18,841 nt of DNA, from positions 1-18,841 of the forward strand of contig DJIW01000097.1 of the NCBI GenBank assembly GCA_002433805.1, read 5' to 3'. A model generated the notes under the pieces. The model saw only the letters and a program-made list of their open reading frames with translations, had not been told where the DNA came from and did not search any database. The DNA comes from Competibacteraceae bacterium UBA6584. Its GTDB lineage: Bacteria; Pseudomonadota; Gammaproteobacteria; Competibacterales; Competibacteraceae. The translations under genes were made by a program, and so were the position numbers. Positions 6,493 through 16,757 of the stretch are shown here, piece after piece; position 1 is the first letter of the stretch; the number at the start of each line of letters is the position of its first letter.

Positions 6493-7409
6493 TGCTGACA
6501 TCGCCGGTTTTGGCGATTTTGGGAGGCGTGTGGGGCTTGTTGGCCCTGGCGACCGGCGTGGCGTGGTGGATCGCGCCCGCGCCCGACAGCGAGCTTCGCC
6601 AGCGGGTGCGCAGCTGGTGGCTCATCGTGGCGCTGTGTTCGCTGGCGCTGACTTTCAACCGTGCCGCCGCCTTGGTGTTTTTCGGCTTCGTCAGCTTTCT
6701 CGCGCTCAAGGAGTATCTGACGCTGGTGCCGACCCGCCAGGCGGATCGCCGGGTGCTGTTCTGGGCGTATCTCAGCATCCCGCTGCAATACTATTGGATC
6801 GGGATCGAATGGTACGGCATGTTCATCATCTTCATACCGGTGTATCTGTTCTTGCTGCTGCCGGTGGCGATGGTGCTGGTCGGGGACACTCAGGGCTATC
6901 TGCGCGCCGCCGGCACCTTGCATTGGGGGCTGATGAGCATGGTGTTCAGCTTGAGCCATGTCGCCTTTCTGCTGGTGCTGCCGCAGGGACAGTACCCGCA
7001 AGTCAGCGGGCCGGGATTGGTGCTGTTCCTGCTGCTGTTGACCGAGCTGAACGACGTGGGGCAATTTTGTTGGGGCAAGCTGTTCGGCCGGCATAAAATC
7101 TCGCCCACCGTCAGCCCGAACAAGACCGTTGAAGGCTTCGTCGGCGGCGCGGCGACCACGGTGCTGCTATCCGCGCTGCTCGCGCCGTGGCTGACGCCGT
7201 TCGGCTTGCGCGATGCGCTGCTGGCCGGCGGCTTGATCGCGGTGGCGGGGTTCTTCGGCGATCTGAGCCTGTCGGCTTTGAAGCGCGATTTGGGGGTCAA
7301 GGACAGCGGGGCGCTGCTGCCGGGCCACGGCGGCATTCTCGACCGGGTAGACAGCTTGACCTACACCGCCCCGCTGTTTTTCCATTTCACCCGGTATCTT
7401 TACTTCTGA
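6483..7409 (+). CDS. ynbB: YnbB-like phosphatidate cytidylyltransferase (CDP-DAG synthase family), 308 aa
   Basis: A polytopic membrane enzyme of the CdsA family, which makes CDP-diacylglycerol from phosphatidic acid and CTP. The C-terminal signature S-x-x-KR-x4-KD-x-G-x2-LPGHGGILDR-x-D is complete at residues 264-290 (SALKRDLGVKDSGALLPGHGGILDRVD), and the preceding SPNKTVEGFVGG (211-222) is also typical. Hydrophobic segments fill most of 5-30, 45-75, 92-105, 112-134, 146-166, 175-188, 223-236 and 246-262. Start ATG 6483 lies inside the ynbA-like gene (10-base overlap) and has a very strong GGGAGGTGA site at 6470-6478. An adjacent CDP-DAG synthase and CDP-alcohol transferase implies a dedicated supply of activated lipid. 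A second, essential cdsA is expected elsewhere in the genome. Confidence 0.92.
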   Translation: MSVMLTSPVLAILGGVWGLLALATGVAWWIAPAPDSELRQRVRSWWLIVALCSLALTFNRAAALVFFGFVSFLALKEYLTLVPTRQADRRVLFWAYLSIPLQYYWIGIEWYGMFIIFIPVYLFLLLPVAMVLVGDTQGYLRAAGTLHWGLMSMVFSLSHVAFLLVLPQGQYPQVSGPGLVLFLLLLTELNDVGQFCWGKLFGRHKISPTVSPNKTVEGFVGGAATTVLLSALLAPWLTPFGLRDALLAGGLIAVAGFFGDLSLSALKRDLGVKDSGALLPGHGGILDRVDSLTYTAPLFFHFTRYLYF

Positions 7410-7437
7410 GCCTCAAGCTCTCGCAGGGTGAGCCGCC

Positions 7438-8043
7438 GTGTTGCGCCTACTGTTTTATCTGTTGATCGTCAAGCCGTTTTTGTTGCTGGCGGCCGGCGTC
7501 GCCGTGCGCGGTCGCGAGCGTTTGCCCCAGCGCGGTCCCGCCTTGATCGTCGCCAACCACAACAGCCATCTCGACGCGCTGGTGCTGGCGGCGATTTTGC
7601 CGCTGCGCCTGTTGCCGCGCATCCGGGCGGCGGCCTCGGCGGAGTATTTTTTGCGCGGCCGCTGGCGGTCCTGGTTCGCCCGGCGGGTGGTCGGGATCAT
7701 TCCGGTGGAAACCAAGGGCGGCTGTCCCCATGCCGAGGTGCTGGGTGAAGTGCGCGATGCGCTGGCGGCGGGCGAGATCGTGATTTTCTTTCCGGAAGGC
7801 ACCCGAGGCGAACCGGAATGCCTGGGCAAACTCAAATCCGGTATCGTTTGGCTGGCGCAGGAACTGCCGATGGTGCCCATTTGCCCGATCCGGTTGCGCG
7901 GCCTGGGCAAGGTGCTGCCCAAGGGCGATTGGCTGCCGGTGCCGTTTTTTTGCGATGCCTGGGTGGGCGAACCGCTGCGCTGGGAAGGCGACCGGCAACG
8001 GTTCATGGCGGCGCTGGCGGCCAATCTCTCCGGGACATTATGA
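7438..8043 (+). CDS. 1-acyl-glycerol-3-phosphate acyltransferase (PlsC-like), 201 aa
   Basis: A PlsC/LPLAT-family acyltransferase that would acylate lysophosphatidic acid, or a related lysolipid, at the membrane. It has an N-terminal hydrophobic anchor (about 3-21), the catalytic H-x4-D box in NHNSHLDAL (His41, Asp46), and the substrate-binding FPEGTR (118-123), followed by the PICPIRLRG strand typical of the family. It starts with GTG at 7438, preceded at five bases by AGGGTGAG (7425-7432), and lies 28 bases after the CDP-DAG synthase gene. It is therefore probably the last gene of the lipid operon. As far as I recall it is not part of the E. coli ynb operon. It may feed phosphatidic acid to the adjacent synthase, or reacylate lysolipids released by the hydrolase. 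Confidence 0.88.
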   Translation: MLRLLFYLLIVKPFLLLAAGVAVRGRERLPQRGPALIVANHNSHLDALVLAAILPLRLLPRIRAAASAEYFLRGRWRSWFARRVVGIIPVETKGGCPHAEVLGEVRDALAAGEIVIFFPEGTRGEPECLGKLKSGIVWLAQELPMVPICPIRLRGLGKVLPKGDWLPVPFFCDAWVGEPLRWEGDRQRFMAALAANLSGTL

Positions 8044-8076
8044 AGTTGGCGGCCGCCAAGCCTTTATTGCTATCTT

Positions 8077-8112
8077 GTTAAACCCATCCACGGCTCGAAG
8101 GCTTCGTTTAAC
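8077..8112. repeat. Inverted repeat GTTAAAC-N22-GTTTAAC before the first GTPase gene
   Basis: Perfect seven-base arms at 8077-8083 and 8106-8112, in the 73-base gap between the acyltransferase stop and the GTPase start at 8117. There is no T tract, so it is not an intrinsic terminator. It could be an operator or a weak RNA stem next to the start codon. No convincing sigma-70 promoter is visible in the gap. Confidence 0.4.
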
Positions 8113-8116
8113 CGAC

Positions 8117-9334
8117 ATGGACACCACTGATCTTTGGCGAAAACTGCGGGACGCCTTGCTCGATCCGCGCACCGACTCCGAGGAACTGGCGACGGCGCTG
8201 CGAGAGGCGCGCGAGCGGCAACCGCTGCCGGTGATCTGGCTGATCGGCAAGACCCAAGCCGGCAAGACCTCGATCATCCGCGCGCTGACCGGCAGCGAAG
8301 CCGCCGAGATCGGCAACGGCTTCCAACCTTGCACCCGGACCTCCCGCTTTTACGATTTTCCGACCGAGGCGCCGGTGGTGCGTTTCCTCGACACGCGCGG
8401 CTTGGGCGAGGTGGCCTACGATCCTGCCGAGGACATGCGCTATTGCGAATCGCAAGCCCATTTGATCCTGGGGGTGATCAAGGCGGCCGACATCCGGCAG
8501 GACGACATCTTCGAGGTGTTGCGCGCGGTGCGCCGACGGCATCCCGAGTGGCCGGTGTTGATCGCCCAAACCGGCTTGCACGAACTCTATCCGCCGGGCG
8601 GCGAGCATCTGTTGCCGTATCCTTACCAGCAAAAACCGCTGCCGCCGCAGGTGCCCAACGATCTCGCCCGCGCGCTGGCCGAACAGCGCCAGCGTTTGGG
8701 CCAATTGCCGGGCTCCGGGCCGGTGCGTTGGACGCCGGTCGATCTGACGCCGCCGGAGGACGGCTGGGAGCCGGCGAATTACGGCTTGGAGGCGCTGTGG
8801 GCGACGATTGAGCAGATTAGCTCGCTGCGCTTGCAAGAATTGCTGCGCGGCGATGAAGAAGTGTTGGACGCGCTCGCCCGCGCCGCGCACCCGCATATTG
8901 TCGGCCACGCCGTCACGGCGGGCGGGCTCGGCGCGCTGCCGCTGGTCGAACTGATCGGGGTGCCGGCGGTGCAAGCCAAGCTCTTGCACGTGCTCGCCAA
9001 ACTGTACGGGCAAAGTTGGGACAAGCGCTCGGTCACCGAATTTCTCGGCTTGCTGGGGGTGGGGGTCGGCGTCGGTTATCTGGCGCGGATGCTGGGCCGG
9101 CAAGTGACCAAACTGGTGCCGATTTGGGGGCAGACGGTCGGCGCGATGTGGGGGGCGACGGCGAACAGCGCGGGTACTTACGCACTCGGCAAGGCGGCCG
9201 CTTACTATTTCGGGGCGCGCCGCGAAGGCGGCGTCGTGGATCCGAAGCGGTTGCGGAGCATCTACGTGGACGGTTTGAAAACCGGCTTGAGTTTGCTGAA
9301 ATCAACCTCCAAGGACAAGGATCGACCGTCGTGA
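8117..9334 (+). CDS. P-loop GTPase with DUF697-like C-terminus, 405 aa
   Basis: Residues ~38-235 are a TRAFAC-type GTPase domain: G1 GKTQAGKT (44-51), a G2-like Thr in the TRT segment (73-75) and G3 DTRG (92-95, in place of DTPG). Where N/TKxD is expected there is QTGLHE (151-156), so base specificity is uncertain. Residues ~255-370 form a hydrophobic, Gly/Ala-rich helical region (HAVTAGGLGALPLVELIGVPAVQAKLL, then a Gly-rich helix at 312-325 and another at 340-365). This resembles the DUF697 domain that accompanies membrane-associated bacterial GTPases such as YcjF-type proteins. ATG 8117 is chosen because the frame upstream runs into the acyltransferase gene; its ribosome site is weak (AAGG 8098-8101, rather far). 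The stop overlaps the next start as GTGA, so the two GTPases are probably translationally coupled. Cellular role unknown. Confidence 0.85.
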   Translation: MDTTDLWRKLRDALLDPRTDSEELATALREARERQPLPVIWLIGKTQAGKTSIIRALTGSEAAEIGNGFQPCTRTSRFYDFPTEAPVVRFLDTRGLGEVAYDPAEDMRYCESQAHLILGVIKAADIRQDDIFEVLRAVRRRHPEWPVLIAQTGLHELYPPGGEHLLPYPYQQKPLPPQVPNDLARALAEQRQRLGQLPGSGPVRWTPVDLTPPEDGWEPANYGLEALWATIEQISSLRLQELLRGDEEVLDALARAAHPHIVGHAVTAGGLGALPLVELIGVPAVQAKLLHVLAKLYGQSWDKRSVTEFLGLLGVGVGVGYLARMLGRQVTKLVPIWGQTVGAMWGATANSAGTYALGKAAAYYFGARREGGVVDPKRLRSIYVDGLKTGLSLLKSTSKDKDRPS

Positions 9335-10872
9335 AGCGGTTGATCGGCCGGTTCGACCGCCTGCGCCTGGCGTCTTTGCTGATTTGGACACTGCCGATCA
9401 CGGCGCTGATCCCGCTCGGGATGCTTTGGTTATGGCAGGAGAACGCCTTTTTGTGGTGGCTGCTGGCCATGGTGGTTTTCAGCGCCCTCGGCTACGGCTT
9501 TCAATACGCCTTGCGCCGACGGGAGCGGCGGCTGCTCGCCGCCGCCTCGACCGCGCCCGATCCCAATTGGTCGCCGCGAGCCGAAACCGCGTGGGCGGCG
9601 GTGGAACAGTTCGCGGACGCGGTCAACCCGAAAGACCATCCGCTGGACGACGGCGACCGTCTCTGGCTGCTCGGCCGGCAGGTGCTGGATACGGTCGCCC
9701 GCTGCTATCACCCGCAAGCCGAGCGGCCGCTGCTGGAACTGACCGTGCCGCACATGCTGTTGATCATCGAGCGCGCCAGCCGCGACCTGCGCGCGTCGCT
9801 GATCCGCAATATCCCTCTCAGCCACCAACTCACCATCGGCGATCTTTTGAAGGTGCAACGCTGGGTGGAGTTGGCCGAACGCTGGCTCAACGTCTACCGC
9901 GCCGGACGGCTGGTGATCAATCCCGCCGGCGCGTTACTGAGCGAGTTATGGGGCCATTTGCGCGATCGCGGCTACGGGGTGGCGTGGGCCGAACTGCAAC
10001 AGTGGCTGCTGCGCGAATACGTGCGCAAGGTCGGCTACTACGCCGTCGAACTGTACAGCGGGCGGTTGGTCTTGACCGAGGGCGGTTCGAACCTCGAACC
10101 GACTCGCGCCTCGCGCGCTGATTTGCAAGAAGCCGAACGGATCGCCGCGCCGCTCGATGAGCCGTTGCGAATCCTGGTGGCCGGCCGGGCGAGCGCCGGC
10201 AAGTCGAGCCTGATCAACGCGCTGTTCGGCCGGCTGATCGCCGCCACCGACGTGCTGCCGGACACCACGGCGGCGCTCGCGCCCTACCGCCTGACCCGCG
10301 AGGGTTTGGAGGCCGCCCTGATCTTCGACACCCCCGGCTCCGACACGCCGCTGTTCGAGGAAAAGGCGTTGAAACGGGCGGCGCTGGCGGCGGATTTGAT
10401 TCTGTGGGTGTGCCCCGCCAACCGGCCCGACCGCCAAGCGGATCGGACCCTGCTGGATCGCGTGCGCGATGGCTACGCCAGCCGTTCCGATCACCGGCAA
10501 CCGCCCTTGCTGGTGGTGGTCACCCATATCGACCAACTGCGGCCCACGCGCGAGTGGCAGCCGCCTTACGACTTGCGGAATCCGGCCACCCCCAAGGCCG
10601 CCAACATCCGCGCGGCGGTGGAAGCGGCGGCGGCGGATCTCGCCGTGCCGGTCGAGGCCGTCATTCCGGTCTGTCTGGCCGAAGGCCGGCTCTACAACGT
10701 GGACGATGTGCTGTGGGCGGCGATTCTGGCCCGCCAGAACGAGGCCAATCGCGTCCGGTTTCTACGCTGTTTGAAGGATCGGCAACAGCGGGAGAACTGG
10801 GTATTGCTCCGCCAGCAACTGACCAGCGCCGGCCGCTGGTTGGCCGAATTGCCGGATAAGGTACTGCGCTGA
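9331..10872 (+). CDS. Membrane-anchored Era/TrmE-like GTPase, 513 aa
   Basis: It starts with GTG at 9331 inside the GTGA overlap, with AAGGA at 9317-9321. Two N-terminal hydrophobic segments (about 13-35 and 39-57) form a hairpin, followed by Arg-rich RRRERR (62-67), which suggests a cytoplasmic C-terminal body. Residues ~85-270 are a long helical region with no motif I recognise. The GTPase domain is at ~279-450: G1 GRASAGKS (285-292), G2 Thr in DTTAA (311-315), G3 DTPG (333-336) and G4 THID (398-401, His in place of Lys). A basic amphipathic helix ends the protein. It is paired with the preceding GTPase and lies downstream of the phospholipid genes, so a membrane remodelling or signalling role is plausible but unproven. 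It is followed by 152 bases that include the gyrA promoter. Confidence 0.85.
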   Translation: MKRLIGRFDRLRLASLLIWTLPITALIPLGMLWLWQENAFLWWLLAMVVFSALGYGFQYALRRRERRLLAAASTAPDPNWSPRAETAWAAVEQFADAVNPKDHPLDDGDRLWLLGRQVLDTVARCYHPQAERPLLELTVPHMLLIIERASRDLRASLIRNIPLSHQLTIGDLLKVQRWVELAERWLNVYRAGRLVINPAGALLSELWGHLRDRGYGVAWAELQQWLLREYVRKVGYYAVELYSGRLVLTEGGSNLEPTRASRADLQEAERIAAPLDEPLRILVAGRASAGKSSLINALFGRLIAATDVLPDTTAALAPYRLTREGLEAALIFDTPGSDTPLFEEKALKRAALAADLILWVCPANRPDRQADRTLLDRVRDGYASRSDHRQPPLLVVVTHIDQLRPTREWQPPYDLRNPATPKAANIRAAVEAAAADLAVPVEAVIPVCLAEGRLYNVDDVLWAAILARQNEANRVRFLRCLKDRQQRENWVLLRQQLTSAGRWLAELPDKVLR

Positions 10873-10966
10873 TTCCACAAAGATTTTGAAGGTTGAAAGC
10901 CGCAAGGAAGCGCGCTCCCCGCACCGGCGAGCCAAGCGACCGCGCCACGGTTTGACGGTCCATCTG

Positions 10967-10975
10967 TGCTACAAT
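10967..10975 (+). promoter_or_regulatory. Extended -10 promoter for gyrA
   Basis: TGCTACAAT matches the extended -10 consensus TG-N-TATAAT with one mismatch. No well-spaced -35 is evident (a TTGACG upstream is only 12 bases away), which is tolerated by extended -10 promoters. Transcription would start near 10982 and give a ~43-base leader. This also argues against translation from an in-frame ATG at 10974, which overlaps the hexamer. Confidence 0.55.
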
Positions 10976-11024
10976 GAGCGACCTTACAGCCACGCCGGTG
11001 GCGGGTTCGAGACAAAGGTCGCGC

Positions 11025-13636
<2,612 letters not shown>

Positions 13637-13640
<4 letters not shown>

Positions 13641-14722
13641 GCGAGGCGGACAGCCTGTCGGCGCTGCGCGAGCGGATCGACGCCCTGGACCGGCAAATTC
13701 AAGCGCTGATCGCCGAACGGGCGCGTTGCGCGCAGGCAATCGGCGCGCTCAAGCAAGCGGCGGGCGCTTCCGGCAATCTCTACCGGCCGGAACGGGAAGC
13801 TCAGGTGTTGCGGCGGGTGATCGAAACTAACCAGGGGCCGCTCAGCAACGAGGAGATGGCCCGCTTGTTTCGCGAGATCATGTCGGCCTGTCTGGCCTTG
13901 GAAGATCCGTTGCGGATCGCGTTTCTAGGGCCGGAAGGCACTTTTACCCAAGCCGCCGCGCTCAAGCATTTCGGTCAATCCATCCGCGGCATCCCGCTGC
14001 GGGCCATCGATGAGGTATTCCGCGAAGTCGAGGCCGGAGCCGCCGATTACGGGGTGGTGCCGGTGGAAAATTCCACCGAGGGGGTGGTCAACCACACGCT
14101 CGACATGTTTTTGCAGTCGCCGCTGCGGATTTGCGGCGAGGTACAGATGCGGATCAACCACCACCTCATCACCCGCGCCGCTGAATTGCGCGCTGTCCGC
14201 CGCATTTATTCTCACCGCCAGTCGCTGGCGCAATGTCGCGAATGGCTCGACGCCAACCTGCCGCGCGTCGAGCAGATCGAAGTCAGCAGCAACGGCGAAG
14301 CGGCGCGGCGGGTGCGCGAGGAGGCGGACGCGGCGGCCATCGCCGGCCAGTGCGCGGCGGATATTTATCAATTGCCGACCTTGGTGCGCAACATCGAGGA
14401 CGAACCCAACAACACCACCCGGTTTTTGATCGTCGGCAACCAGCCGATCCAGCCGTCCGGCGACGATAAGACCGCGCTGTTGGTGGCCTCGCTCAACCGG
14501 CCCGGCGCGTTGTTTAATTTGCTGGAGCCGCTGGCCCGGCACAACGTCAGCATGAACCGCATCGAATCCCGACCCTCCCGGCGCGGGATGTGGGATTACG
14601 TGTTTTTCATCGACCTCGACGGTCACGCGCAAGACCAGCCGGTCTCCGGCGCGTTGGCCGAGCTGAAGGAACAGGCCAGTTTGTTCCGGGTGCTGGGTTC
14701 CTATCCCAAGGGCGTGTTGTAA
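13637..14722 (+). CDS. pheA: Bifunctional chorismate mutase / prephenate dehydratase (P-protein), 361 aa
   Basis: Converts chorismate to prephenate and then to phenylpyruvate for phenylalanine synthesis. An AroQ-type chorismate mutase domain covers ~1-90, with Arg11, Arg28, Lys39 and Glu52 at the positions expected from the E. coli enzyme. The prephenate dehydratase domain runs ~93-270 (GPEGTFT 98-104, ENSTEGVVNHTLD 144-156, NNTTRF 258-263). A C-terminal ACT domain, 278-355, carries the phenylalanine-binding GALF (290-293) and ESRP (310-313) motifs, so feedback inhibition by phenylalanine is likely. The ATG overlaps the gyrA stop (ATGA), indicating translational coupling. No leader-peptide attenuator can exist in the 0-base gap. 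serC, often found between gyrA and pheA in relatives, is absent. Confidence 0.97.
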
Positions 14723-14747
14723 TAGCCCCTCTCTTGAGATTCCGCCT

Positions 14748-15872
14748 ATGAGTTGTGATTATTTTGCTCTGGCCGCGCCCGGCGTGCGCATCCTGCAACC
14801 CTATCAACCGGGCAAGCCGGAAAGCGAGTTGCGCCGCGAGTACGGACTGAGCGACATCGTCAAACTGGCGTCCAACGAAAACCCGCTCGGCCCCAGTCCC
14901 AAGGCGCTGGCGGCCGTTGAGGACGCGCTGGGTCAGCTTGCCCGTTACCCCGACGGCAACGGTTTTGAGCTGAAGGCGGCGCTGTCGGCGCGGCTCGGCG
15001 CGCCGATGGCGGCGCTGACGCTGGGCAACGGTTCCAATGACGTATTGGAACTGGTGGCGCGGGCGTTTCTCACCTCGGAACACGAGGCGGTGTTCTCCGA
15101 ACATGCCTTCGCGGTTTATCCCATCGTCACCCAAGCCATTGGCGCGACGGCGCGGATCGCCAAGGCCAATCCGCCCGATCACGAAATGCCCTACGGTCAC
15201 GATCTCGACGCGATGCGCGCGCGGGTGAACGAGCGGACGCGGGTGATCTTTATCGCCAATCCCAACAACCCGACCGGAACGTGGTTGAAGACGGCGGCGT
15301 TGGAAGGGTTTTTGAAAGCCGTCCCCGAATCCGTCATCGTGGTGCTGGACGAGGCCTATTTCGAATACGTCGAGCCGGCGATGGACTGTCCCAACGCCTT
15401 GCGGTGGCTGGATCGGTTTCCGAATCTGGTGGTGACCCGGACCTTTTCCAAAGCCTATGGTCTGGCCGGGTTGCGGGTCGGTTACGCCGTCTCCAGTCCG
15501 CCGGTGGCCGATCTGCTGAATCGAGTGCGGGAACCGTTCAACGTCAACAGCCTGGCCCTGGTCGCGGCGACGGCCGCCTTGGAGGATGAGGCGCATCTGG
15601 CGCGCGGTAAGGCCGTCAATCGGGACGGCCTGGCGCGATTGACGGTGTTCTGTCGCCAGCGCGGCTTGGCGTGGTTGCCCTCGGCCGGCAATTTTCTGTG
15701 CGTCGAGGTTGGCCGACCCGGTCGGGAAGTGTTTCTGGAGCTGCTGAAACGCGGCGTCATCACCCGGCCGGTGGACAATTACGGCTTGCCCCGCTTCCTG
15801 CGGATCAGCATCGGCACGGAAGCGGAGAATGCGCGGCTGCTGGACGCCTTGGGCGACGTGCTAGATGGCTGA
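14748..15872 (+). CDS. hisC: Histidinol-phosphate / aromatic aminotransferase, 374 aa
   Basis: A class I/II PLP aminotransferase of the HisC family. PLP lysine is Lys235 in TFSKAYGLAGLRVGY; other active-site motifs are ASNENPLG (41-48), NPNNPTG (171-177), DEAY (201-204), Arg243 and the C-terminal RISIGT with its carboxylate-binding Arg. It transfers an amino group to imidazole-acetol phosphate in histidine synthesis. In this operon position, between pheA and tyrA, HisC paralogues (hisC2) can also aminate phenylpyruvate and 4-hydroxyphenylpyruvate, so it may finish Phe and Tyr synthesis. It starts 25 bases after pheA with only a weak ribosome site, and its last codons overlap the tyrA start by eight bases. 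Whether another hisC sits in the his operon is unknown. Confidence 0.95.
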   Translation: MSCDYFALAAPGVRILQPYQPGKPESELRREYGLSDIVKLASNENPLGPSPKALAAVEDALGQLARYPDGNGFELKAALSARLGAPMAALTLGNGSNDVLELVARAFLTSEHEAVFSEHAFAVYPIVTQAIGATARIAKANPPDHEMPYGHDLDAMRARVNERTRVIFIANPNNPTGTWLKTAALEGFLKAVPESVIVVLDEAYFEYVEPAMDCPNALRWLDRFPNLVVTRTFSKAYGLAGLRVGYAVSSPPVADLLNRVREPFNVNSLALVAATAALEDEAHLARGKAVNRDGLARLTVFCRQRGLAWLPSAGNFLCVEVGRPGREVFLELLKRGVITRPVDNYGLPRFLRISIGTEAENARLLDALGDVLDG

Positions 15873-16749
15873 GATGACCGCGCAACCCTTGATCCGGCGG
15901 CTGTGCGTAATCGGTGTCGGTTTGATCGGCGGTTCGCTGGCCCGCGCCTTGCGCGAAAAGGGCGAAGTCGCGGAGGTCGTCGGCTGCGGCCGCAACCAGG
16001 ACAATTTGCGCGCCGCCGTTGAATTGGGCGTGGTGGATCGTTACGACACCGATCCCGCGCGCGCGGTGGCGGACGCGGATATGGTGGTGGTGGCCGTGCC
16101 GTTGGGCGCGATCGAACCGGTGGTGCGCGCCATCGTCTCGCATCTGGCGGCTGAGGCCGTGATCACCGATGTCGGCAGCGCCAAGGGCAGCGTGGTGGCC
16201 GACATCGAGCGGATTTACGGCCGGATTCCAGCCAATTTCGTGCCGGGCCATCCCATTGCCGGTACTGAAAAAAGCGGTGTCGAAGCCTCGTTTGCGACTC
16301 TGTTCCAAAAGCGTCGGGTGATTCTGACGCCGCTGGCGGAAACCGCCGCCAGCGCCCATCAGCGGGTCAAGCGGATGTGGGAATTGACCGGGGCCGAGGT
16401 CATCGACATGGGGGTGCGCCACCACGACGCGGTGCTGGCCGCGACCAGCCATTTGCCGCACATGCTGGCGTATACTCTGGTGGATACCCTGGCGCGACTG
16501 GACGACCGGGCGGAAATCTTCCGCTACGCGGCGGGCGGCTTTCGGGATTTCAGCCGCATCGCTTCCAGCGATCCGAAAATGTGGCACGATATCTGTGTCG
16601 CCAATCGCGAACAGTTATTAGAGATGATCGCCTTGTTCGGCGCTGATTTGGAGCGGTTGGCGGCGGCGATCCGCAACGACGACCGCGCCGCGATTCTCAA
16701 CACCTTCGAGCGGGCCAAGCGCGCCCGCGACAACCTCTATCTCGACTGA
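15865..16749 (+). CDS. tyrA: Prephenate dehydrogenase, 294 aa
   Basis: Oxidative decarboxylation of prephenate (or arogenate) on the way to tyrosine. The N-terminal Rossmann domain shows GVGLIGGS (17-24). The second strand ends VVGCGRN (38-44) with no acidic residue, a pattern that does not favour strict NAD specificity. Family motifs: DVGSAKG (102-108), PGHPIAGTEKSG (127-138), and the all-helical C-terminal dimer domain with HHDAVLAATSHLPH (186-199) and GGFRDFSRIA (224-233). There is no ACT domain and no fused chorismate mutase. In many pseudomonads this protein is fused to AroA; here the two are separate, eight bases apart. ATG 15865 overlaps the hisC end; a second in-frame ATG at 15874 is an alternative start. 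Confidence 0.96.
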   Translation: MAEMTAQPLIRRLCVIGVGLIGGSLARALREKGEVAEVVGCGRNQDNLRAAVELGVVDRYDTDPARAVADADMVVVAVPLGAIEPVVRAIVSHLAAEAVITDVGSAKGSVVADIERIYGRIPANFVPGHPIAGTEKSGVEASFATLFQKRRVILTPLAETAASAHQRVKRMWELTGAEVIDMGVRHHDAVLAATSHLPHMLAYTLVDTLARLDDRAEIFRYAAGGFRDFSRIASSDPKMWHDICVANREQLLEMIALFGADLERLAAAIRNDDRAAILNTFERAKRARDNLYLD

Positions 16750-16757
16750 TTCCCCGC

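Noticed and set aside
5..10872. Linking the roadblock proteins to the two GTPases as an MglA/MglB-like system
   Set aside because: The GTPases are large TrmE/Era-like or DUF697-type proteins, not small Ras-like ones, and are separated by a terminator, a convergent gene and five lipid genes.
10974..11024. Upstream in-frame ATG for gyrA adding 17 residues
   Set aside because: It overlaps the extended -10 element, lacks a ribosome binding site, and the conserved GyrA N-terminus begins at 11025.
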